From positions 1-57,901 of the forward strand of contig CAZSRZ010000016.1 in assembly GCA_964609085.1 (NCBI GenBank): a DNA stretch of 57,901 nucleotides. Reading direction: 5' to 3'. Within the stretch, counting starts at the first letter, position 1; every line of letters begins with the position of its first letter. Under the pieces are notes generated by a model, which saw only the letters and a program-made list of their open reading frames with translations, searched no databases and had not been told where the DNA came from. Shown piece by piece: positions 17,729-26,685 of this stretch. Both the position numbers and the translations under genes were made by a program. Source of the stretch: JANPLG01 sp964609085. GTDB lineage: Bacteria; Armatimonadota; SYMT01.

Positions 17729-19200
17729 CCCTCGGTCCGTCCCAGCCGACGACCGAGCCAGCCGATTGCGGCCTCGCGATCCGGTCTCGGAGCGGTGAGG
17801 AAGGCCCCAACGAGGAAGCCGACTACGGCACCCGAACCGGTCAGCCCCAGCGCGGCCACTGCCCGCCAGGAGCCCTCCGTCGGCGTGAGCAGACCCAGAC
17901 CCCGCCCCAGCAGCACCCCCGACGCCGTCGGCACCACCAGCCAGACGGCTCGCCTCCCCACCTGCGTCGCGAACCCTGGGCGGAAACCGCACAGCAACCA
18001 GAGTGACACCACGGACTCCGCGATCAGATAGCTCCACGGGATCGCAATGGCCCCGAAGCGTGGCACTGCCAGCCCCGAGAGCAGCAGCGTCAGCAACGAA
18101 CCCGTCCCGACGATGCCCACGGCCTGCCAGTTCCGGTTCACCGCGGCGTAGGCGATGCCCAATGTCCATTGGACCATATCGAGGGGTAGGGCCAGCGCAT
18201 AGATCATTAGCAGTGGGACGGCAGGCGCCCATCTAGAGCTATAGATGACCTCCACCAGCGGCCCCCCGGCTGCCAGCATCACGGCGATCCAGAGCCCGCT
18301 CACCGTCAGGAAGCGAACGAGGTAGCTTGTGACCGTCGCTCGCAATTCGGCGTCATCTCCCTGCAGCCGGGAGAAGTGGGGAAAGCTGACCCGCATCACG
18401 GCGTCCACAACCGCGAGAGGCCGCCGGGCGTTGTTTGCCGCGAGTCCAAGGAAGCCGACCGCATCCTGCCCCACGAGGGTGCCGACGAAAGCGGGCGTCG
18501 CCCACCCACCCAGTGCCTTCAGCACGCCGCCGGCCTGGAACGAGATGCCGTACGCCAGGGTCGCCCTGGCTTCGTGGGGTTCGAGGTAGAAGCGCAGTGG
18601 CCACGGGGCGGCTGCGTAAAGCACGATCACCCCAACCAGGCTTCGTGCCAGGGCCGCGTAGACGAAGCTCCACACGCCGTGGCCGAACAGCGCCAGCGTG
18701 ACGGAGCAGGCATGGTAGGTAAAACTCTCCGCGATTTCCGCCCGGGCGATGGGTCCGTAGGTGAGGGCTCGCTCCAGCCGCACCGCGCTCACCGATCGGA
18801 TCGCCGGAGGGAAAAGCGTGAGGGCAAAGATCCTCGCCGCCCACGCCAGCTCCACCGGGAGCCTCGGGTAGAGTCGCAAGACCAGGGGCGCGGTGACCCA
18901 CACGACGGCTACAACCACGGCCGCGGAGATGAACTGCAGCGTGAACGAGAGACGCAGGTTGCGCTCGGTGATCTCTTCCTGGCGCTGAATGTAGGACGCG
19001 CCCAGGCCGAAATCGCCCAGCACGGCGAAAATGGTGACGAGGAACGTCACGATGGCGTAGGTGCCAAACTCGGCCGGTGTGAGCAGTCGCGCCAGGGCGA
19101 CGCCCGCAGCCATCCCCATGACCTGGTTGACCACCTGGCGGCCGAAGAGGATGCGCACGCCTGCCCACGCCCGACGGCGCAGTTCCGTCGTGGGAGGCAC
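17725..19200 (-). CDS. Wzx-like polysaccharide flippase
   Basis: About 491 residues with 12 or more predicted membrane helices. The start region RILFGRQVVNQVMGMAAGVALARLLTPAEFGTYAIV is diagnostic for MOP-superfamily exporters (Wzx/RfbX). It flips undecaprenyl-linked repeat units to the periplasmic side for the polymerase encoded at the end of the operon. No ATG is available near the expected N-terminus; GTG at 19200, preceded by GGAG, gives a family-like start 17 bases after the previous gene. The frame stays open far upstream but there overlaps the preceding gene. Confidence 0.87.
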   Translation of the reverse strand: MPPTTELRRRAWAGVRILFGRQVVNQVMGMAAGVALARLLTPAEFGTYAIVTFLVTIFAVLGDFGLGASYIQRQEEITERNLRLSFTLQFISAAVVVAVVWVTAPLVLRLYPRLPVELAWAARIFALTLFPPAIRSVSAVRLERALTYGPIARAEIAESFTYHACSVTLALFGHGVWSFVYAALARSLVGVIVLYAAAPWPLRFYLEPHEARATLAYGISFQAGGVLKALGGWATPAFVGTLVGQDAVGFLGLAANNARRPLAVVDAVMRVSFPHFSRLQGDDAELRATVTSYLVRFLTVSGLWIAVMLAAGGPLVEVIYSSRWAPAVPLLMIYALALPLDMVQWTLGIAYAAVNRNWQAVGIVGTGSLLTLLLSGLAVPRFGAIAIPWSYLIAESVVSLWLLCGFRPGFATQVGRRAVWLVVPTASGVLLGRGLGLLTPTEGSWRAVAALGLTGSGAVVGFLVGAFLTAPRPDREAAIGWLGRRLGRTEG

Positions 19201-19217
19201 CGACTCCGGGCGGGTGC

Positions 19218-20381
19218 TCAGGATCCCGACTCCGACACCGATGCCGTCGACGAGAGCCGCAGCATCTGGGCGCAAAGTTCGCGGGGATCCAGGCGGTGCC
19301 TCCAGAATCCGGCGATTGTCTCGGCCTGGCGCTCTCCAGACTCCCACGCCCCATCCTCTTCCCGCAGAGCGGAAGCCACCGCATGCGAGGTCCGGGCGCT
19401 GAATGTCCGTCCGAACGGGCCGGCCTCCGGGATTGCCATCAGGCCGGGGAGGTCGGTGCCGACGACGCTGCATCCCATGCACAGCGCCTCGGAGGCGGCA
19501 CTGGGGGATCCCTCCCAGCGAGAGGTCATCAGGAGCATCCGTGCCTCGCCCAGCAACGCGGGAAGTTGATTCTGTGGCACCACACCCGTAATCCGTACCG
19601 CAGCCCGTCCTCGGAGGCGGAGGAATGCGCCCTCGCCACCTCGACCGACGACTGTTGCTCGGGCGTTGGGTGTCGACTCCAGGTACCGTTCCAGCCCCCG
19701 CGCCAGCAGTGCCGCGTCCTTGGCTGCGTCGTACCACCGGCCAACGGCAATCACGTGCCGCTCCCGTGTTGGGGGGACAGGAGCGGCGAGGAACGCGGGG
19801 TGGACGGGATGCGGCATCACCGCCAGCTTCTCCGCCAACGCCGCTTTCCCCTGACCGGTTAGCCAGCGGACGATGTTCCGGCGCGCCGGCTCCGTCTCAA
19901 CCAGTACCACACTCGCAGCGAGGAGACTGTCGAACATCTCCGCCTCTTCCGCGCGGTAGAGTTGCGTCCATCGCCGCAGCCAGTGCCAGGCGGCACGCGC
20001 CCGTCCGATCGGGTCCCCGGGGGCGAGCACCATGCGGTTCCACTGAGCACGCGGAAAGGTGCGGATGCTCACCATGCCGTCGGTGTCGGCCCGCGAAAGA
20101 GTCGGGACGCCGGCCTCCCGCAGCGACGCCAGGATCGCCGACCGTCCCAGCCACGTGAAGACATAGGCAAAATCAGGCGCGACCGTCCGCCAGTAAGATG
20201 GATTCTCCATCTCCGCCGCCGAGGCGGTCCGGACGGGGAAGTCCGCCTCCACGTCGAACCGGTCGCGGCAGACGACGGTGGGGCTGCAACCCAGATCGCG
20301 AAAGGCGCGCGCCAGGATTCGGATATCGAATGTCCACCCGGCGCTTTCCCATGGGATGGGAACCACGATCGCAACCTTCAT
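19218..20381 (-). CDS. GT4-like glycosyltransferase
   Basis: 387 residues from MKVAIVVPIPWESAGWTFDIRILARAF. The C-terminal half contains HVIAVGRWYDAAKDAALLARGL and SRWEGSPSAASEALCMGCSVVGTD (EX7E near residue 289). The N-terminal half is less typical of GT4 than those downstream. It overlaps the GT2 gene upstream by four bases. Linkage unknown. Confidence 0.85.
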   Translation of the reverse strand: MKVAIVVPIPWESAGWTFDIRILARAFRDLGCSPTVVCRDRFDVEADFPVRTASAAEMENPSYWRTVAPDFAYVFTWLGRSAILASLREAGVPTLSRADTDGMVSIRTFPRAQWNRMVLAPGDPIGRARAAWHWLRRWTQLYRAEEAEMFDSLLAASVVLVETEPARRNIVRWLTGQGKAALAEKLAVMPHPVHPAFLAAPVPPTRERHVIAVGRWYDAAKDAALLARGLERYLESTPNARATVVGRGGEGAFLRLRGRAAVRITGVVPQNQLPALLGEARMLLMTSRWEGSPSAASEALCMGCSVVGTDLPGLMAIPEAGPFGRTFSARTSHAVASALREEDGAWESGERQAETIAGFWRHRLDPRELCAQMLRLSSTASVSESGS

Positions 20382-21349
20382 CCCGACGATTCCCGGGTCC
20401 AGCGCCGCGGGGTCAGCAGGCACGCGGCCAACTGCTTCCAGGCCCAGGGGTTGGCTGGATCTGTCCGGGCCGCGTGCCAGAGAAGCCGCCGGGCGAACGG
20501 CAATCCGGCGTCGGACACCATCCGCCGGGCGCGCAGCACTCGCCAGTCGCTGAGTTCGCGTCGCAGGTCGGCACGCCAGCCCGCGGGTGCCGGTCCACGC
20601 AGGTGGCGATCGAGGACTGCCTCCGTCTGGGCGAATACCTCGGCCTCCCGACAACGGCTGTTTTGCCCCTGGTGCACCGCCATCAGGAAGTCAGGCCCTT
20701 CCAGCCGGATTCCCACATGGCCGCGACGGGCGAGCTCCAGGTTCACGCCAAAGTCGATAACCAGGTCGTCACCGGCCGCCGCCTCCCAACACGCGAGCAG
20801 CGGTGAGCGGCGATAGAGCGCAGTGCCGATGAACCAGGATCGATCGAGCACGGCCCGCATGAGCCCTCTCGCGGGGATCTCGGTGTAAGGTCTGTGGGCT
20901 AGCGGCAACAGCGTCGGGGGCTCGGTGGCCGGCGAGAACTCCCGCCGGGGTGAGAAGACGACCGCCGCCCTCGGGCATGCGTCCAGGGCTTCCACGCGCC
21001 GCGATAGGAAGCCGGGCCCGTGCCGGTCGTCGTCCATCAGGAAGGCGATGAACTCGCCGCGAGCCAGGTGTAGCCCCGCTCCCCAATTCGCTGCAATGCC
21101 CAAATTCCGAGGCTGTCGATGGACCACGAGCCGGGGATCGCGGATCCTCGCCAGCAATTCGGCCGTCTCATCCGTGCCGGCGTCGTCCGCCACAATCACC
21201 TCGAGCGAGGTATCGGCCTGGCAGAGGACGCTCTCGACTGCCGGGATCACCCCCCACGCCCGGTTGTACGTGGGGATCACCACGCTGACGCGCGGCGCGT
21301 TCCCAGTGGAACGGTTAGAGGAGCCCAAACAGGAACCCGAGCGGCCCAA
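20378..21349 (-). CDS. GT2-family glycosyltransferase
   Basis: Up to 323 residues, GT-A fold. PRVSVVIPTYNRAWGVIPAVESVL is the family start, followed by EVIVADDAGTDETAEL and the metal-binding DxD region FIAFLMDDDRHGPGF. Only GT2 enzyme in the locus, so it is a candidate for an inverting linkage. The reading frame has no ATG near the N-terminus: TTG codons at 21349 and 21328 are available, both inside the end of the export gene (35-base overlap at most), so the exact start is unsure. Confidence 0.85.
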   Translation of the reverse strand: MGRSGSCLGSSNRSTGNAPRVSVVIPTYNRAWGVIPAVESVLCQADTSLEVIVADDAGTDETAELLARIRDPRLVVHRQPRNLGIAANWGAGLHLARGEFIAFLMDDDRHGPGFLSRRVEALDACPRAAVVFSPRREFSPATEPPTLLPLAHRPYTEIPARGLMRAVLDRSWFIGTALYRRSPLLACWEAAAGDDLVIDFGVNLELARRGHVGIRLEGPDFLMAVHQGQNSRCREAEVFAQTEAVLDRHLRGPAPAGWRADLRRELSDWRVLRARRMVSDAGLPFARRLLWHAARTDPANPWAWKQLAACLLTPRRWTRESSG

Positions 21350-22514
21350 GCTGGCTCAGGTACTCGAGCGGCCCTCGTCGGGCGGCCTTCTTGGGCGGAA
21401 GGAAGAGCACGTCGCCGGCCGACAGCTCGATGTTGTCTCTGTGGCCCATCTGCTTCAGTGCCTGGCGCAGGTTCAGCTTTCGGCTCACCTGCCCGGGCCG
21501 GATCAGCTCGACCTGCTCCAGCTCGGCGGTCGCGGTATTGAGGGCACCGGCCAGTTCTGGCCCACCGTGAAGGAAGAAGTCCACGAGCCGGGTCCCGGGC
21601 TTCAGTGCCTGTGGACCGGGCCTCGGCACGGCGCCGATGAGGATGAGGCGGTCACGCTGTTCCGGTACGAAGAATTCATCGCCGGGCTGCAGCGTCAGCT
21701 TACCGCCGAGCCCGAGCTTCTGGCGCTCGACCAGATTGACCCTCTCCGGCAGCATGCCCTCGCGACGAAAGTCGATGCGCTCGATGTCTGCGAGCGAGTT
21801 CAGCTTGCCGGCGGTGACAATCAGATCCTCCAGCGTCATGCCGGGCTTTAGCTCGTAAAGTCCGGGGTTGATGACGGCGCCGCCGATGCGAACCGGACGA
21901 TCCACACGCGCGGGAAGCAGGCGGACCTCCACGGAGTCGCCGTCCTGGAGCGTCCGGTTGTGCCGGGGATCGCCGATCCGTTCGTCTGTCGACAGATCGA
22001 CGATCGTTCGCGTGAGGTCGGCGTGGAAGATCACGATGGCCTTCAGATCCGCGTCCTTGAGCACACCGCCTGCCAGATCGATCGCCTTGCGCACGCGCAG
22101 GCCCTGTTCGAGCGCCATAGGGCCCGTCTTCGCCACCGCGCCCACGACGGTGATCTGGCCCTGCCGGACCGGCTTCTCGTTCGGCGGCGGGGCCGTCTTC
22201 ACCAGGGAGACGATCACCCGCGGCTCGACGAGGTCCACCTCCAGCGCCTTGCGGACCAGTTCGGTCAGTTCGTCGATGGTCAACCCGGCGGCCTTCAGTT
22301 TGCCGACGTTTTTCAGATAGATGAACCCATCCGGCAGGAGGATGCCGGCAGCGTCGAACCCCTTCTGCGGGCTGACGCCCACAGCGATTTCATCGCCGGG
22401 TTGCAGGCGGTATGGCCCGGCTGGCTCGGCGGCGAACAACGACGCCGACGACAACGCCAGCAGGGCGAAGACGGGCAGGGCCAGACGGAGAGAGACGGCC
22501 AGGACCTGCTTCAT
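21315..22514 (-). CDS. Wza-like polysaccharide export protein with SLBB domains
   Basis: 399 residues with an N-terminal signal peptide (ALPVFALLALSSASLFAAE). The polysaccharide export domain follows (YRLQPGDEIAVGVSPQKGFDAAGIL), then at least two SLBB-type segments (PVRIGGAVINPGLYELKPG and RLILIGAVPRPGPQALKPG). It would form or gate the outer-envelope channel for the polymer. No lipobox Cys is seen, unlike E. coli Wza. It ends with a hydrophobic tail (LGPLGFLFGLL). Four-base overlap with the tyrosine kinase upstream. Confidence 0.87.
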   Translation of the reverse strand: MKQVLAVSLRLALPVFALLALSSASLFAAEPAGPYRLQPGDEIAVGVSPQKGFDAAGILLPDGFIYLKNVGKLKAAGLTIDELTELVRKALEVDLVEPRVIVSLVKTAPPPNEKPVRQGQITVVGAVAKTGPMALEQGLRVRKAIDLAGGVLKDADLKAIVIFHADLTRTIVDLSTDERIGDPRHNRTLQDGDSVEVRLLPARVDRPVRIGGAVINPGLYELKPGMTLEDLIVTAGKLNSLADIERIDFRREGMLPERVNLVERQKLGLGGKLTLQPGDEFFVPEQRDRLILIGAVPRPGPQALKPGTRLVDFFLHGGPELAGALNTATAELEQVELIRPGQVSRKLNLRQALKQMGHRDNIELSAGDVLFLPPKKAARRGPLEYLSQLGPLGFLFGLL

Positions 22515-24700
22515 CGGTTGCTCTCCTGCTCACGTTTCGTGCCTGCGTCCCCGGCGTGAAGCCCTCGTCGACCGCCGCTGCCATTGCTGCCGTTCCGGCT
22601 AGATCCGCCGCCGGTCTCGTAGTAATAGTAGTAGCTGCCGTAGTACCGCTGCCGGCCATGGCGGTTGCTTACCCGGTTGAAGACCACCCCGATGATACGG
22701 GCATGGGCCTGGGTCAACAGCCGCTCCATCTGTCGCAATTCCGCCTTCTTGGTGCGGCCGACCTGTACCACCAGCACCACCCCGTCGGCGCGCCGGGCAA
22801 TGATGAGGGGATCGGTGACGGGCAGGCAGGGCGGCGAGTCGATCAGCACAACGTCGCACCGCGCCTCAAGTTGCTCGAGCACCTGCTCGAAGGAGCGGGA
22901 TCCCAGAAGTTCGGAGGGATTAGGGGGGATGGCACCGGACGAAACGACGCGCAGGTTCTCGGTGGTCGTATGCTGCAGCACATCGTCAATCGTGCTCTGG
23001 CCGACGAGCACCTCGGCCAATCCGGGAGAGGGCGCCACGTCCAACACCCGGGCGATGGTCGGGCGGCGCATGTCCGCATCCACGAGGATCACGTGCTTGC
23101 CGTCCATCGCCATCGCCTGGGCCAGGTTGGAGGCGGTCACCGTCTTGCCCTCACCCGGTGCGGCGCTGGTGATCAGGATGCGCCGCAGGGGGGTGTCCAC
23201 CCCGGCGAAGCTGATGCTGGAGCGCAAGGCCCGGAATGACTCCACCACCCGTCCGTTACCGGGAAGCTCGGCCACGAGCTGCGGTTGCCCCGATTCCAGC
23301 ATCGGCACCTGCCCCAGGGAGGGGAGGGTCGTCACCCGCTCGGACTCTTCGGGCGAGTTGATGCGGTCGTCCAGGTATTCCTGGAGGAAGGCCAGACCGG
23401 CCGCCAGGCAGAGGGCCAGGACCAGGGAGAAGATGATGTTCGTCGTCTTGTTCGGTCGGACGGGCGCGCCGGGAGCGGCCGCGAACTCCAGGATGTCCGC
23501 CATCTTGACCCGAGCATTCGCTCGGATCTCCAGGTCGCGCAGGCGGTTGGAGAGCATCGTGTAGGCCTCCTGGAAGGCGTCACGATCGTGTTGAAGCCGG
23601 CTCTGCTGAACCTCCCACGGCCCCAGGTTGTCCACCAGCCCTTTGCGGGCCTGAAACCTCGCCCTCGCCGCATTGAACTCGGCCTGGTGTCCCCGGAGGA
23701 CGGCTTCCAGTTCCGCCAGCTTACTCTGAAGGGGGCCTCGGCGCTCGTTCGGCAGGTGGTTCCGCACGGTCAGTTCGGCGGGCATGCTCTGGATCTGTGC
23801 TTCCAGGGCTTCAATCTGCGTATCGATCCCGCGCACCTGCGGGCTCGTGGGCTTGAACTCGCGAAGCAGATCGGCGCGATCCAGCTTCAGGTCGTCGCGG
23901 CGCTCCTGGAGTTTGGCCAGCCGCGGGTTCTCCCGTCGCGTCTCCTGGATGATCTCGAGCGGCTCCTGGTCCAACCGGCGCTGAAGCTCCTGGAGCTGCG
24001 CCCGAGTGGTGGTGATGTTGCTCCCGGCCTCATCCACGCGGGCCTGCAGTGCGACGTACTCCCGTGCCTGCGCCTGCTGGTCGGCCTCCAGTTGGATCAG
24101 CCGATGCTCTTTGCGGAACTGAAGAAGACGTCGTTCGGCATCCGCCAGGGCCCTCGCCGCCTTGTCCTTCTGGCGGCGCACGAACTCCGTGGTGTCCCGG
24201 AGCTGCCCGGCCGGATCGCCGTTCATCCACTTGACGTGGGCCACGGCGACGGCATTCACCAGGCGGGCCGTATCCTCGGGGTGCCCGCCCTCGCCGGTGA
24301 CGCGGATGACGTTGGTGTTCTCGATTGCTTCCACGCGGATGGAAGGCGACATCACTCCTGGACGCGGGGGGAGCGCGGCGTTTTTCGTCGCCATCGAGAG
24401 GAATTCCGAACTCTGCAGGCGCTGGAGCTGGGTCGAAACGCTTTCCGGCTGCGCAGCCTGCAGCATGGTGGCGATGGGGTTGCTGGCGTCCACCAGGTTC
24501 ACAGAGGTGCTGCCGGCCTGCACGAGCACTTTCGCGGAAGTCTGGTAGACAGGCTTGCTGAGAAACGTCACCACCACGCACACGACGAAGACGACCGCGA
24601 ATACCTGGGCGAACAGCATCCGCCGCTTGCGCAGGATGGAGAGATAGTCCCGGAGATTGAGCTCGGCGGTCGGATGGCCGTGGGGCACGGGTGATTGCAT
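22511..24700 (-). CDS. Wzc-like polysaccharide co-polymerase/tyrosine autokinase
   Basis: About 729 residues. Wzz domain at the N-terminus with a membrane helix (LFAQVFAVVFVVCVVVTFLS), a long periplasmic coiled coil (about 180-400), a second helix (TNIIFSLVLALCLAAGLAFL), then the BY-kinase domain with Walker A APGEGKTVTA (about 512), Walker A' VILVDADMRRP and Walker B VVLIDSPPCLP. The C-terminal autophosphorylation cluster is present: RYYGSYYYYYE. It is first in the operon and should control chain length and export together with the Wza-like protein. Start ATG 24700 is preferred; an in-frame codon at 24733 adds 11 residues. Confidence 0.9.
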   Translation of the reverse strand: MQSPVPHGHPTAELNLRDYLSILRKRRMLFAQVFAVVFVVCVVVTFLSKPVYQTSAKVLVQAGSTSVNLVDASNPIATMLQAAQPESVSTQLQRLQSSEFLSMATKNAALPPRPGVMSPSIRVEAIENTNVIRVTGEGGHPEDTARLVNAVAVAHVKWMNGDPAGQLRDTTEFVRRQKDKAARALADAERRLLQFRKEHRLIQLEADQQAQAREYVALQARVDEAGSNITTTRAQLQELQRRLDQEPLEIIQETRRENPRLAKLQERRDDLKLDRADLLREFKPTSPQVRGIDTQIEALEAQIQSMPAELTVRNHLPNERRGPLQSKLAELEAVLRGHQAEFNAARARFQARKGLVDNLGPWEVQQSRLQHDRDAFQEAYTMLSNRLRDLEIRANARVKMADILEFAAAPGAPVRPNKTTNIIFSLVLALCLAAGLAFLQEYLDDRINSPEESERVTTLPSLGQVPMLESGQPQLVAELPGNGRVVESFRALRSSISFAGVDTPLRRILITSAAPGEGKTVTASNLAQAMAMDGKHVILVDADMRRPTIARVLDVAPSPGLAEVLVGQSTIDDVLQHTTTENLRVVSSGAIPPNPSELLGSRSFEQVLEQLEARCDVVLIDSPPCLPVTDPLIIARRADGVVLVVQVGRTKKAELRQMERLLTQAHARIIGVVFNRVSNRHGRQRYYGSYYYYYETGGGSSRNGSNGSGGRRGLHAGDAGTKREQESNR

Positions 24701-24971
24701 GAAAACTACTTCAGGACGGACAGGGCGCAGCACTCTCGCGTACGGTCATGGGCGGAGGTCGACCGGCCCGCGTAGTTGCGCCCACGGCAAGACCTCGCGG
24801 CCTTGCTTCCAAGAGTAACCGGATTGCCCCCTGAAGCCCAACGCCCGCCGGTGGTTCCCGACGTCGTCAGGGCGCAGGCGGAGCTCACGGCAACTCATCC
24901 TTATCATGGTAGTCTAAGCACACTCTTTAGCGCGCTTCGGCGCGAGTGTCCCTTGGTGGCAGCCGGGCTCG
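24701..24971. other. Divergent intergenic region upstream of the EPS operon
   Basis: This 271-base region separates the EPS operon start from the oppositely transcribed DUF1501 gene and must hold the operon promoter. I see no convincing -35/-10 pair, operator repeat or RNA gene in it. Confidence 0.4.
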
Positions 24972-26468
24972 ATGTCGACACCTGACCCACGATTCTCCCA
25001 AATCGACTCGCCGGGTGCGCGGGTCTCCGGCCCGCCCATCCAGATGTCGATGATGGTGCGGAGGGAATTCCTCTCCCGGGCGGGGGGCGGTATCGGTGGT
25101 TTGGCGCTGACCGCGCTTCTGGCTGAGCAGGGGCTGCTGGGGCAGGCCGAGGCGGCGAGTGGAGCCAATCCTCTGTCAGCGGCGCCGGCCCACTTTGTCC
25201 CCCGGGCGAAGCGCGTCATCTCGCTCTTCATGTTCGGCGGCGTCAGCCACGTCGACAGTTTTGATCCGAAGCCCGAGCTCGACCGCCAGGACGGCGTTTC
25301 CGTGGCCGGCCGACCGGGATTCGACACGATGGGGCGCTCAGCACCCGGCAAGCTGATGCGCAGCCCCTGGGCATTTCAGCCGGGGGGTGCGTGCGGCCAT
25401 CCCGTCTCCGACCTCTTCCCTCACATTCGTGCTCAGGCTGACCGGCTGGCGATCGTCCGCTCGATGAAGAGCGAAAGCAACAATCACGTCCCAGCCGTTT
25501 ACCACATCCTGACCGGCTCAGCCTTCGGCGGTCGGCCCGGACTTGGCTCCTGGGTCACCTACGGGTTGGGCACGGAGAATCAGAATCTGCCGGCGTTTGT
25601 GGTGATGACCGATCCGCGTGCCCTCGTGGGCGGAGGTGCCTCCAACTGGAGCTCCGGCTTCCTCCCCTCCAGCTTTCAGGGAGTGCAGTTCCGCAGCAGC
25701 GGGCTGCCGATCCTGAACCTCCAGCCGCCCACCGATCTGCCTCCTGAGCGCCGGCGCGAACAGTTGGACCTGATTGCCCGCCTGAACGACCGGTTCACCC
25801 GCGAGCATCCGGCCGAGGGCGACCTCGCAGCGCGCCTGCGCACCTACGAATTGGCCTACCGGATGCAGTCGGAGGCCACGGAAGCCGTGGATCTGTCGAG
25901 CGAGTCCGTTCGAACCCAGGCGCTCTATGGAATGGACGCGCCGGAGACGGAGATCTTTGGCCGCCAGTGCCTGCTCGCCCGGCGGCTGGTGGAGCGCGGA
26001 GTGCGGATGGTCCAGCTCTTCAGCGGCGGCGGTGTCTTCGATCAGAACTGGGATGCCCACAATGGCATCAAGCGCAACCACGAGCTGCATGCCCGCGAGG
26101 TGGACAAACCCATCGCCGGCCTGCTCATCGATCTCGCGCAGCGCGGGTTACTCGATGATACGCTCGTCATCTTCCACACCGAGTTCGGCCGGATGCCCTT
26201 CACGGAAGGCAGCACCGGCCGAGACCACAACCCGCGGGGCTTCAGCGTCTGGCTGGCCGGCGCCGGCATCAAGGGCGGCACTCTCTTCGGTGCGACGGAT
26301 GAGATCGGGCATCACGCGGTCGAGAACGTGCAGACCGTTTACGATCTGAACGCCACCCTGCTCCACTTGATGGGCCTCGATCACACCCGGCTCACCTACC
26401 ACTACGGCGGCCGCAACATGCGGCTGACCGACGTCAGCGGCGTGGTGATGCAGCCAATTCTCGCCTGA
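24972..26468 (+). CDS. DUF1501 (sulfatase-like fold) protein with twin-arginine-like leader
   Basis: 498 residues. The leader VRREFLSRAGGGIGGLALTALLAE is Tat-like, though preceded by about 28 residues if the ATG at 24972 is used; internal ATGs at about residues 25 and 27 are plausible starts. Family landmarks are visible: ISLFMFGGVSHVDSFDPKP near the mature start, SNNHVPAVYHILTG, and the C-terminal DTLVIFHTEFGRMPF...GRDHNPRGFSVWLAG. DUF1501 proteins resemble alkaline phosphatase-like enzymes, but no function is established. They usually sit next to a DUF1549/DUF1553 partner, absent here. Confidence 0.88.
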   Translation: MSTPDPRFSQIDSPGARVSGPPIQMSMMVRREFLSRAGGGIGGLALTALLAEQGLLGQAEAASGANPLSAAPAHFVPRAKRVISLFMFGGVSHVDSFDPKPELDRQDGVSVAGRPGFDTMGRSAPGKLMRSPWAFQPGGACGHPVSDLFPHIRAQADRLAIVRSMKSESNNHVPAVYHILTGSAFGGRPGLGSWVTYGLGTENQNLPAFVVMTDPRALVGGGASNWSSGFLPSSFQGVQFRSSGLPILNLQPPTDLPPERRREQLDLIARLNDRFTREHPAEGDLAARLRTYELAYRMQSEATEAVDLSSESVRTQALYGMDAPETEIFGRQCLLARRLVERGVRMVQLFSGGGVFDQNWDAHNGIKRNHELHAREVDKPIAGLLIDLAQRGLLDDTLVIFHTEFGRMPFTEGSTGRDHNPRGFSVWLAGAGIKGGTLFGATDEIGHHAVENVQTVYDLNATLLHLMGLDHTRLTYHYGGRNMRLTDVSGVVMQPILA

Positions 26469-26685
26469 CATGCGCCGGGTTCGGCGTGCACGGCGGTCCG
26501 ACTCCGTCCCCCAACTGGGCCCCGGGAATTCCCCCGCGATCGATGGTGAGTGGGTTGGCAATGGTGGGCCGCCGATCGGGCCTACGACACGACCCTCGAA
26601 GATTGCAGGGCATCACCGGGAGATACGGCACTTCGCGAAAACCGGTTGTCCGAAGCGCATCAGGATCGCCCGGAGTCCCTGAATG
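26469..26685. other. Convergent intergenic region, nothing recognised
   Basis: The 217 bases between two convergent stops contain short open frames on both strands, but none has protein-like composition. No terminator with a T-run was found. Confidence 0.4.
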
